Assembly (NCBI GenBank): GCA_024734495.1
Contig: JALMQS010000069.1
Location: 3,534,021-3,598,020 of the forward strand
Direction of reading: 5' to 3'
From: Forficula auricularia
Taxonomy: Eukaryota; Arthropoda; Insecta; Dermaptera; Forficulidae
Length of the DNA stretch: 64,000 bases
The notes below the pieces were generated by a model. The model ran no database searches. It was given only the letters and a program-made list of their open reading frames with translations, and had not been told where the DNA came from. A program made the translations under genes and the position numbers. Positions 56,606 through 64,000 of this stretch are shown piece after piece (position 1 is the first letter of the stretch; every line of letters begins with the position of its first letter).

Positions 56606-57402
56606 CCATGGGTGAGATTTAAAAAACATCAATTTTTATCGATTGTTGTTTTCAGTACTTGACATCATTAGCTTCTGAGCCACTCATATGTTATAAGTGT
56701 ATTAATTAGAAGACTTTCATTATTATGTTTATCCATATACTGTATATCACTTAATATTATTTTTTTATTCATTATTTTTTTTAGTTTATTGAATAGAAAC
56801 ATTTTTTCAAGACGTTATTCCAAGAGAACAATTTTTTGTCTGAGGGGCACTAGAAATTCTTACATTTTATAATTTAAAATCTCTCTTAAAAAATAATTAA
56901 AAAATTGGAAAAAATACTAATATTTCAAACACTACTTATAGCTAAACGCATGCATATTTAGTTCAAATCAGTTGTACAATGAATATCTTTATTTTCAATA
57001 GAATATAAGAGCAATATTATATTAACTAATGAAAGGCTTCTTCGTTCTCAAAAAACAACCAAAAGTTCAAAAAGATCATCTTTTAGAGATGATGAATAAT
57101 TTATCACTTTTTTTTCATCCATATATTTACATTTTTCTGAAAATTTTCTACCTGGCTTGTTTATTAAATTAACTGAATGTTTGTTTATTAATTAAAGCAT
57201 AAATTACATCTAATTTAAGAATATCTCTATTTTATTAAATCTCTTTTTAAATACTCTAATGGGGTATATTCCTTAATATGAATAATTTAACATGAAATAA
57301 GTAAGTAGAAAAAAAAAGAAAAAAAAATGAAAGAAGGAAAAAACTAATCACTTTATTGAAAGTGAAGAAAAGATGAAAAAGAAGAATACATATATACCCA
57401 CC

Positions 57403-57410
57403 TATATAAG
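57403..57410 (+). promoter_or_regulatory. TATA-like box upstream of the insulin-like gene
   Basis: The sequence TATATAAG, preceded by CC and followed by AGG, sits about 380 bp before the candidate start codon, in a region (55.7-57.8 kb) with mostly unique, element-poor sequence apart from a SINE relic. If used, transcription would start near 57435 and the 5' UTR would be about 350 nt unless spliced (a GTAAGG donor-like site lies near 57502). In such AT-rich DNA a chance match is possible. Confidence 0.35.
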
Positions 57411-57784
57411 AGGAAAATGTTATTAAAAATTACAAAAGGTATTGTGTAATGAACCATTACTCCCGAAAAGTGAATAAAAACTTCCCTTCTTTCAAACCCC
57501 TTGTAAGGTTATTTATTGCCAATAAAGAAAAAATGAGATTATTTTCTATTAAAAAAGAAAACCCTCTTAGAAACGGGAGGTAATTCAAGCGGTAAATGAA
57601 TGAAGCCAATAAAACCTGGGGTTTAATTGATCTCATCTTAAAGCCACAGGATTAATTGTATTTTACCAAAAGCGAAATGTCATCTTGAAATCTGAGTTGA
57701 CTTAGGTTACTAGCTACACCCGAAAAAAAAATAATATTGAATAGAATCATAAAAACGATCAATAACACTATTTTGTAAATTTAG

Positions 57785-57799
57785 ATGGATAGCTTTAAC
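57785..57799 (+). CDS. Insulin-like peptide exon 1 (candidate start exon)
   Basis: Five codons, MDSFN, followed by the donor GTAGGT at 57800. The next exon begins in phase 0 with a hydrophobic run but no methionine, and its frame has no ATG back to an upstream stop at 58980, so a start must be supplied from upstream. This ATG has an in-frame TAG directly before it, and the phase-0 donor after AAC joins it to exon 2 to give a well-formed signal peptide (MDSFN then LIIWLLITWII). The sequence before the ATG (tttgtaaatttag) also resembles an acceptor, so a 5' UTR intron is possible. Another upstream ATG exon cannot be excluded. Confidence 0.45.
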
Positions 57800-60700
57800 G
57801 TAGGTAATACAGAAGGGGTGTTATAAGCTATATATAATGCGATTTGCAAAGCAAGAAGTCAGTTTGATACTTTTCTTCTTCAAGTCTATTTCATTATGTA
57901 TAAAATTTTGAAAGTATAGAATAATTTATTAATATTTTCTTATTTTAATAAAATTATATGCTGTTAATGAAAATTGATGCAGTCAATTTTATTTTTATTA
58001 AATTAAATTAGGGAACGAAGAAAAGATTTTTATATTATAGACAAAAGGATCAGCCGGGATTTGTCTATAATATAAAAATCTTTTCTTCGTTCCCTAATTT
58101 AATTAATAATTGTCTTTCAACTAGGCCTCGTTGTGATTGCGCCCCGGGGCAAAGAGAAAAAATTATTTTCAACCCTTGTGTTTGTGATCGATTGGGAGGC
58201 GTTTGAGAATAGTTTATTTTTATTTTTTTCTGTAATTAAATAAATTTGATTATTTGTTAGTTTTCAGATTATTACTCATAAAATTAAAATTAAATATTAT
58301 ACCTACATTAGGGTGATCCTTATTTTGGCTTTTTTCAAATTTTTATGCTGTTCAAGACCCATATGGTTCGAAATTAATAAAAACAAAATATTCTGCAAGT
58401 TCCAAGTCAATTTTAACCTGTGCTTCACAGCGATCTAAGTTTCCCATCTAAATAACATGGGATTTTTGGCTTGAACGATCAATTTTTTATTCCGGCCAAA
58501 GTAATACTTCAAAAAATTTGAAACTCCTCAAACTTTATCCTTATAATATGAGCCATCCTTAATAATTTTTACAGATTTTTAGCTATTATAATTTTGGAGT
58601 CTATAACTTAGTAACACCAAGATATAATAGTAATTTATCTAGATGTAACTCCAAAATTATAATAGATAAAAATCTTTAAAAATTCTGAAGGATTGCTAGT
58701 ATTATAAAGATAATGTTTAGAGAGTTTCAAATTTTTTGAAGTATTACTATGACCTGAATAAAAAATTGATCGTTCAATGCCAAAAACCCATGTTATTTAG
58801 ATGGGAAGGCATCGCTGTTCGGCAAAGGTTAAAATTGAGATAGAGACTTGAAACTTGGGGGTTATTTTCTTTTATTTATTTCGAACCAAATGAGCTAAAG
58901 GCAGCATAAAAATTCGAAAATACCCGAAATATATTTTAATAGTAATAATAAAATAGAACACCATTATATGTTAACTGCCTAAGAAACAAGCACTTGTATT
59001 TCATATCTAAACCTATATTATTTACTTTTATTTTTAAGAAATAATATTTGGTTTTTGACTTTTTTTCAGTTAATTATTTGGCTTTTGATCACTTGGATTA
59101 TATTTGGCGTGACATCCCGGCCAAGTTTGCAACACAAAATTCAAATGTGCGGTGCTTCAGTAGCAGATACGATAACTTCTATATGCGGAAAAGAAGGGAT
59201 ATATACACCTCCATACAGTAAATATTATTAAATTTTATTATTTTAAATAGTTTTTATGTTTGGGGAAGTCCCTCAAATTTGTTTACGATTTCTCTGCATA
59301 TGAGAAAGCGCGAATATTAAGAATAAGCTTTTCATATTTTTTTTAGAAAATCAGGGGCATTGAGCCCCCTTAGGAATAAATTTAAATTTAATAAACTATT
59401 CAAAATTCATTCCATAGAAAAGTCTGTTCATTAATCTCATTTTCTGGCAACGCTTAAATATCTTCATAATATCATCGAAAAAAATAAATTTTCTGCATTT
59501 TTTGAACTGAAAATTCTGAACCTAGAGAACTCATAATCTAATTAGATCTTTGCATTGAAAATACAAACAAAATAGCACCAGAAAAACTTTTTATTGTAAA
59601 TATTTATAAAATAATAAACTCACTTTTACCAAACTTGGTGGTGAACTTTACACTTACCGTTCGCGTAAATTTTTCGTAACATATATAGGAATAGATCTTG
59701 ATCATACAGGGAAAAAATTTAATAAATATACTATTTTTTTTTCAAGAAAGATTTTCCTATTTTTCTGGAATCCGATATACCTACAAGATAACTCAATAAT
59801 AGAAGGTTGTATAGGATTCTTTCTGATGCCAAAATGTTTGTATTTGCAAACAAAAAATTGATTAAATTTTCGGATTTTTATTATCAAAACCTCTAAAATA
59901 AGCTGACGTGTTCTGATGTGGCCATACACTTGACTTTACCATACAACCTGGCCCCTAAAATTATTTATATTATAATCATGTAGGGGGGGGGGGGGGGGGG
60001 GGGGGTTAGTTTTTGCATTTTTATACTTCTGGGGTCCCGCTGATTATGTATACAAAATTTGGTTGAGTTTGGTCAAATGGCCAAGATTTTAATTTTTTGA
60101 CCCTCACCCCCTCCCCCCATTTTGGGCGGTTGGTTTTTGCATTTTTAGTCTTCTGGGGTCCCACTGATTATGTATTCAAAATTTGGGCTGAGTTTGGTAA
60201 ATGGCCAAGATTTTAATTTTTTGCACCCCCCCCCCATTTTGGGCGGTTGGTTTTTGCATTTCTAGTCTTCTGGGGTCCCACTGATTATGTATACAAAATT
60301 TGGTTGAGGTTGGTAAATGGCCAAGATTTTAATTTTTGACCCTCACCCCCCCCCCCATTTTGAGCGGTTAGTTTTTCCATTTTTATACTTCTGGGGTCCC
60401 ACTGATTATGTATACAAAATTTGGTTGAGTTTGGTCAAATGGCCTAGATTTTTAATTTTTGACCCCCCTTCCACCCCCCTTAATTTTGGGTCGATATGCA
60501 CCAAAATCTAATCAGCTCTTAATCTCAATAGACCAAAACTACGTGTGAAATTTGATTTCGATATTCACACTAGCTTTGAGCTAGCTCGTCCACAAAATTT
60601 GGTAACGCACAGACTAACTAACAGACAACCAGACAGACTAACAGTCATTTTGACAAAACAATTATTATCCAAAAAATATCATTTTTTCGATGTTTACTTA

Positions 60701-61884
60701 TTGGAGCGTTTTTGTAGACCGAATTACCATGGTTTCGCTCAATTTTTTTAATCAAAATAGTTTAAGCCGTTTTTGAGATATTTCGAAAAAAAAGGAAAAA
60801 TACTTTTTTCATGCACGATTACAATACTTGGCCATACCCTGTATGGTAAAGTAAAATCTTAATTTATTATAAAATATCCAAATGTAAAATTTCGTTTTGA
60901 TACCTTCCTTGGTTTTTGAGTGTTCACAATATTTGTTAACACACACTCACTCATCCATTTACAGACATTTTGACAAAATAATTAATATCTCTTAAAATAT
61001 AAATTTTTCGAAGTTCACTCTTTAATATTTTATCGTAAACCGAAACTCCTTAAATTTTTTTTTTTTTATCAAAATAGTTTTAATGGTTTTTCAGATGTTT
61101 CGAAAATTCGAAACAAAAAAAAAACTTTTTCATGCATGATTACAATAGGTACTTTACCATCCCTCGTATGTGAAGTAAAAATTATTTATAAAATTTAAAT
61201 TTCTATTTAACTAATGAATACCTATGCAATAAAGAATATGTTGGCAATTTCAGATATAAACAATTTTCATTCCGAAAGAAAGGGATTAGATCTAAGAAGA
61301 AGAACCAGCAAAGGAATTGTAGATGAATGTTGTCTGAAATCCTGTAGATTTTCCGATTTAATTTCTTATTGCAACAATAGAGAAAATGTACTAAAGAGGT
61401 ATAAATATTGTAATATTTTAATTTATATTAAAAATATTTCATATATATATATATATAAACTTGAAAAATGAGGTATATGAAGCCTAAGAGAGACAGATGT
61501 GAAGCTCCTGAAGTAAAATAAAATAAAATTCTTGTTAATTGGAAAATCTTCCTTTTATTACTTAGATAATCAAAATGAAAGAAACATGTTTCAGCTAATA
61601 CTCTCAGTCATCTTCAGTCTACAACATTCAAAATGGATGAGATAGCTGACAGCGAGGGGTGAACCGCGACCTAATATCGTGTACACCTACTTCCACTTCC
61701 ACTTTCATTTCCAAGTAAAAGACAATAGATGAAGGGGCAAATTCCAAAATAATTCCACATAATTCCAAAGACGTGTACACCTAATTCCAATCGCGGTTCA
61801 CCCCTCGGCTGAGAGTATTAGCCGAAACATGTTTCGTTAATTTTTAACCGACTTCAAAAAAGGAGGAGGTTCTCTATTCGATTG

Positions 61885-61917
<33 letters not shown>

Positions 61918-63682
61918 CTATGTTACCTCATATCTCCGCCAATTCTCAACCGATTTTGAAAATTTTTTTTGCATTGGGTCCAGTCTAGCTTCCGATTGGT
62001 CCCATTTTTTTTCGTTTTTTTTTCATAGGTATTAGACCTTTTTTATTAGGTTTGTTTAGACCTAACCTCTTTGTTTATAAACCGATTTCGATGGTTCTTT
62101 TTTTATCCGATAGGGGGTGTCTTGGGGATGGTGCCATATTAATTTGATCAAGTTCTGATGATATGATCACTATTAATAACATCACTAAAAAGAGAAAAAT
62201 AAAATAATTTTTAAGAAAAAAATAAAAACCGACTTCAAAAAATTAAATGCAACAAAAAAACATATACCTTTTATGAATCGCACTCGACGGAACTTACTTA
62301 GTACGTTTGGCGGGTACGCTCGCTTATAGGTATAGTTTGTTTGGCACCGACTTCAAAAAGTAATTTCATGTTAATATTTCGTCGTTTAGTTGTAACTAAA
62401 TAAGATAATAATTATTTTATACCTTTTAGTGTATTTTATTTGTTGCATTTAATTTTTTGAAGTCGGTTTTTATTTTTTTCTTAAAAATTATTTTATGATT
62501 ATCTAAGTCAGTGTTCTTCAACCTGTGTTCCACGAAACCGTAGGGTTCCACTCAAAAAATTAAGAAAAAATTTATTTTATTTTACTTCGAGAGCTTCACA
62601 TCTGTCTCTCTTGGGCTTCAAATGCCTCATTTTGGAAGCCTATCATAGCCCCAGCAAGGGAAGGTCCAAGTGCACCTGTGGGCCCCGGGCCCGCGGCCCA
62701 GATGTGACATGTTTTTTTAAGGATTATGTTAGAAAAAATATTCTTAGGGTGACCAACTTTTTCCACTTCATAAAAAACACATACTTATTCCATAATAAAG
62801 GGCCCGGTTCAGATTTTGGGCCCCGGGCCCGAAATTTGATGCGGGGGCCATGAAGTTTATACATATTAATTGCCATTTCAAGCAGCAATTATTAAAAATA
62901 TTTAAATTAATAGTGTTTAGGCTTCATTATTTGAATTTCTTTTTAAAACCTTGTTAGAATGATTATCTTGAGGATTCTTCCTAAGTATAGAACCCCCAAT
63001 GGGAAAACCCAGCTTTCTTTGTTACTTATACGAAATCTTTCAAATTATTAATTTGACTACCAAAATTTCAAATAATTATTAGGACCAGTAAGATGAGATA
63101 TTCACATTGGAAACATATTACAGAAAAAACAATGCTTGTTAATCTTGCTTGGGTGTCAGCAGGAATTTTTAAAAGTTTAGTGAATAAAATTCTAATTATC
63201 TACATATTTATTTATATTTTTTAATAAAAAATAATAGAAATGAATACATCTAAAAAATTGGGATAATAACAATATTTTTCACTTAAAACATTTTAAAAAA
63301 AATCATCTCATTAATCCCTCCGTGGATGCCCATGAAGTCTTAAATTAACAAAACTTAATTTTCAGTAGGTTTTGAGGAGTGATTCCCCCTGCTTAGCAAG
63401 GGACCCCCAAAAGATAGTACAATTTTTTTTTTTTTAAGATGATTGGTATATTTCATATATTTAATGATCTAATTTAAATTTTGCAGATTATCTTCAGAGG
63501 GGCCCGAATATTCTTTGATACCTTCAGAGAAACACAAGACAATAACAAACAATAATTCTTCTAAGGAAAAAGAAACTAAAAAATCTGAGGTGAAGCCTAA
63601 ATATGGATTATGTCATTGCTGGCCTCCAATAAAACAAAATCTTCATAAGGTTGAACTAACATTACTAACATATTCGTCTTAA
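57785..63682 (+). CDS. Insulin-like peptide precursor (four-exon model)
   Basis: Secreted insulin/IGF-family hormone precursor, expected to act on an insulin-type receptor tyrosine kinase. Joining 57785-57799, 59070-59217, 61254-61398 and 63487-63682 gives about 167 residues in one open frame. It has a hydrophobic signal peptide (about residues 6-22), a B chain with C32-G33 and C44 (11 residues between the cysteines, as in insulin), a short C domain with basic sites R63-K64 and R69-R71, an A chain starting G75 with C80, C81, C85 and C94 (the CC-x3-C-x8-C pattern), and a 73-residue C-terminal tail after C94. All six canonical insulin cysteines are present. Splice sites are GT-AG; the phase-1 intron between B chain and C domain matches the conserved insulin-gene intron. 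The long tail and short C domain recall IGF-like peptides of arthropods. Exons 2 and 3 are near certain; exons 1 and 4 are inferred from frame and splice consensus. Confidence 0.88.
58001..58104 (+). repeat. Perfect 45-bp inverted repeat (hairpin) in insulin-like intron 1
   Basis: Arms 58001-58045 and 58060-58104 are exact reverse complements around a 14-base loop (aggatcagccggga). The arms are AT-rich at the base and contain GGGAACGAAG. A transcript of the intron would form a very stable hairpin. It may be a young MITE or a hairpin-RNA locus; I found no second copy in the window. Confidence 0.85.
58307..58940. mobile_element. Palindromic MITE, copy 2 (insulin-like intron 1)
   Basis: Terminal inverted repeats of about 100 bp begin AGGGTGATCCTTATTTTGG and enclose an inner palindrome around TTTTGGAGTCTATAACTTA. 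It is a second copy of the element at 22998-23628; the right end has lost the outermost bases (cccgaaatatatt instead of cccaaaataaggacc). No coding capacity. Confidence 0.75.
59070..59217 (+). CDS. Insulin-like peptide exon 2: signal peptide and B chain
   Basis: The exon follows a strong acceptor (ttttttcag ending at 59069) and ends before the donor GTAAAT at 59218, leaving one base of a split codon. It encodes a hydrophobic core (LIIWLLITWIIFGV), a likely signal-peptidase region around TSRPS, and the B chain with CGASVADTISSIC followed by GKEGIYTPPY. The C-G start, the 11-residue spacing to the second cysteine and the G-x-x-G-I/F-Y-T-P end match insulin B chains (compare the GERGFFYTP end of vertebrate insulin). 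Read-through past the donor reaches a stop after three codons. The exon is short and has no methionine before the B chain, so automated gene finders would easily miss it. Confidence 0.92.
60006..60485 (+). repeat. Tandem repeat, four units of about 120 bp (insulin-like intron 2)
   Basis: Each unit carries a C-tract, then ATTTTGGGCGGTTGGTTTTT, a segment TTCTGGGGTCCCACTGATTA, then TATACAAAATTTGGTTGAG and GGCCAAGATTTTAATTTTT. The array is preceded by an uninterrupted G run of about 25 bases (59982-60005). Single diverged relatives of the unit occur inside the Helitrons at 24.1 kb and 54.4 kb and in the MITE at 22.3 kb, so the array probably grew from a Helitron-type fragment. Confidence 0.85.
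60640..61170. repeat. Dispersed AT-rich repeat, two adjacent copies
   Basis: Two diverged copies (about 60640-60860 and 60990-61170) share ATTTTTCGATGTTTACTTATT, TCAAAATAGTTTAAG, TTTCGAAAA and CATGCACGATTACAATACTTG. Further copies are at 858-1060 and 25360-25525. No coding capacity; family unknown. Confidence 0.6.
61254..61398 (+). CDS. Insulin-like peptide exon 3: C domain and A chain
   Basis: The acceptor is caatttcag ending at 61253; the first two bases complete the codon split by exon 2. The exon encodes a 19-residue C-domain stretch with ERK and LRRR basic sites, then GIVDECC, LKSC and RFSDLISYC, which is the canonical A-chain cysteine pattern CC-x3-C-x8-C, and ends NNRENVLK plus two bases of an Arg codon. 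The donor GTATAA at 61399 gives a KR dibasic site exactly at the junction with exon 4, so the tail could be removed by a prohormone convertase. Read without splicing, the frame runs into an AT microsatellite and stops at 61471, at the edge of a transposable element, so I prefer the spliced form. Confidence 0.93.
61654..61799. mobile_element. 146-bp hAT-type MITE
   Basis: Perfect 17-bp terminal inverted repeats CGAGGGGTGAACCGCGA / TCGCGGTTCACCCCTCG flank a core with TTCCACTTCCACTTTCATTT. Flanks GCTGACAG and GCTGAGAG form an 8-bp target duplication with one mismatch, as expected for hAT transposition. A related copy lies at 3266-3426. Confidence 0.85.
61847..62470 (+). mobile_element. ACCGACTTC foldback repeat, copy 5
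   Basis: Starts ACCGACTTCAAAAAAGGAGG, contains the internal pair ...GACTTCAAAAAATTAAATGC and GAAGTCGGTTTTTATTTTT, and ends with the GAAGTCGG repeat. The left inner arm is truncated relative to copy 3 (it jumps from AAATGCAACAAA to ACATATACCTTTTATG). Very similar to copy 4 at 48968. Confidence 0.8.
62505..62870. mobile_element. hAT-like MITE end and GC-rich repeat
   Basis: TCAGTGTTCTTCAACCTGTG at 62510 resembles the termini of non-autonomous hAT elements. Further right a GC-rich stretch has repeated GGGCCCCGGGCCCG blocks (62680 and 62815). Part of the right arm of the Penelope-like element (62560-62640) lies between them. Confidence 0.4.
63487..63682 (+). CDS. Insulin-like peptide exon 4: C-terminal extension
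   Basis: The acceptor is aattttgcag ending at 63486. Used in phase 2 it completes the Arg codon of exon 3 and gives 64 further residues to a TAA stop. The segment is hydrophilic and low in complexity in the middle (NNNSSKEKETKK), with a compact CHCW motif near its end (C145 and C147 of the precursor). It has no insulin-fold cysteine pattern of its own and resembles the tail (D/E-like) regions of IGF-type precursors only in position and length. The other reachable frame from this acceptor stops after nine codons, which supports the chosen phase. A downstream polyadenylation signal is not obvious. Confidence 0.62.
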
Positions 63683-63759
63683 ATTATTATTAATAGCAGG
63701 TTAGAATCATTTTAATAATTTTTATAAAATGAAACGATAGTCATTGTTTTGTTAATCAT

Positions 63760-64000
63760 CAATCTAACTATTTGAAAAATACAATATGTATTGTTAGGGC
63801 TCTCTTGAGGTGAGTGCTGTGTGGCGCTTTGATGCCGCGCCCCCCATCAAGTCGATGGGGTCCTAACAATCTTGCGTGTGCAGGTTGTAGGTTGCGCGTT
63901 CATATAGGGTGTGTGCAGAGGAGGGGCTGCTGGATGGCGGTGGCCCCTCCAGATTCGCTTCTCCAGTCGGAATCGAGTCGCTTTAATTATAGCATGGCTG
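63760..64000. other. GC-rich segment at the right window edge
   Basis: From TGTTAGGGCTCTCTTGAGG the base composition changes abruptly to GC-rich and continues to the edge. It contains a small hairpin (GCCCCCCATCAAGTCGATGG area) and CCTAACAAT that mirrors the start TGTTAGG. It may be the start of another element such as an LTR; there is too little sequence to decide. Confidence 0.3.

Larger units (their letters stand above)
55284..57784. other. Mostly unique upstream region of the insulin-like gene
   Basis: Between a Helitron (ending 55283) and the candidate start exon this is AT-rich DNA with few repeats. It holds a candidate minus-strand exon (55452-55529), a hAT-like terminus CAGGGGTGTTTAAAC at 56125, a minus-strand SINE relic (56427-56605) and the TATA-like box at 57403. 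It is the natural place to look for regulatory DNA of the hormone gene. Confidence 0.5.
61462..62640. mobile_element. Penelope-like inverted-repeat element with nested insertions (insulin-like intron 3)
   Basis: Left arm 61462-61625 (AATGAGGTATATGAAGCCTA, GAGAGACAGATGTGAAGCTC, TTACTTAGATAATC, AAACATGTTTCAGCTAATAC) is repeated in reverse in three separated blocks at 61800-61838, about 62495-62509 and about 62560-62640. The gaps are filled by a foldback repeat (61847-62470) and a hAT-like end (62510). The centre was also hit by a 146-bp MITE at 61654. On the minus strand the left arm reads CTGAAGA, U, a short stem and GAAAC, the same hammerhead-like core as in other elements of this window. An AATAAA-rich stretch at about 61519 lies in the arm. 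Confidence 0.6.

Noticed and set aside
61399..61471. Unspliced continuation of the A-chain frame (about 24 residues rich in Tyr and Ile)
   Set aside because: It is encoded by an AT microsatellite and the edge of a transposable element, and a donor at 61399 joins a better frame in exon 4.
62611..62853. 80-codon frame with Gly/Pro/Arg-rich parts
   Set aside because: It spans a Penelope-type arm and GGGCCC-rich repeat sequence and shows no domain.
63487..63682. Second A-chain-like exon
   Set aside because: The CHCW pair does not follow the CC-x3-C-x8-C spacing; the real A chain is at 61254-61398.

Overview
This is AT-rich animal (almost certainly arthropod) nuclear DNA that is dominated by nested, decayed transposable elements and contains one clearly recognisable host gene. 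Evidence for an arthropod is the insulin-like peptide with an insect-style A chain (GIVDECC), Jockey, RTE and Penelope elements, piggyBac and Tc1 copies, and a dispersed repeat beginning ACCGACTTCAAAAAAGGAGG. I do not assign an order. I see no rRNA gene, intact tRNA gene, CRISPR array or prokaryotic gene.

Host gene. At 57.8-63.7 kb on the + strand a four-exon insulin-like peptide precursor can be assembled: a short ATG exon (57785-57799, inferred), a signal peptide plus B-chain exon (59070-59217), a C-domain plus A-chain exon (61254-61398) and a C-terminal extension exon (63487-63682). The introns have phases 0, 1 and 2 and the joined frame stays open for about 167 residues. A TATA-like box lies at 57403. 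The introns hold a perfect 45-bp hairpin, a palindromic MITE, a 4-unit minisatellite and a stack of nested elements.

Left part (1-14 kb). A non-autonomous hAT-type element (8346-13474, perfect 8-bp target duplication) has split a Jockey LINE reading frame. That hAT element is itself filled by a 3-4 kb LINE. A second copy of the same hAT runs off the left edge of the window (1-848) and provides the empty site for the LINE. A Tc1-type element (3507-4839), a hAT transposase tail (5240-5746) and small MITEs fill the rest.

Middle (14-39 kb). This contains a second Tc1 element (16.5-17.8 kb), a pseudogene of a multicopy arthropod protein family (19.7-21.2 kb), several Helitrons, a piggyBac element with intact TTAA ends (27968-29534), a long RTE retrotransposon (30.4-32.2 kb), a truncated second RTE (34.2-35.0 kb), hAT remnants, and a 1.1-kb hAT-type insertion inside an RTE 3' end (35676-36760).

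Right part (39-57 kb). A foldback element is broken by another copy of the LINE. There are more copies of the ACCGACTTC foldback repeat, a Penelope-like element with inverted terminal repeats and a GIY-YIG domain (50948-52442), a tRNA-derived SINE with perfect target duplications, and an old tandem satellite.

Across the window at least seven loci carry short inverted-repeat elements with a hammerhead-ribozyme-like core (CTGANGA, one extra base, stem II, GAAAC). Three of them are 220-350 bp long and bounded by 13-14 bp target duplications. They look like Penelope-derived, retrozyme-like mobile units and are, with the insulin-like gene, the most interesting content. All exon joins, element boundaries and folds were read by eye; no alignment, expression or database search was run.
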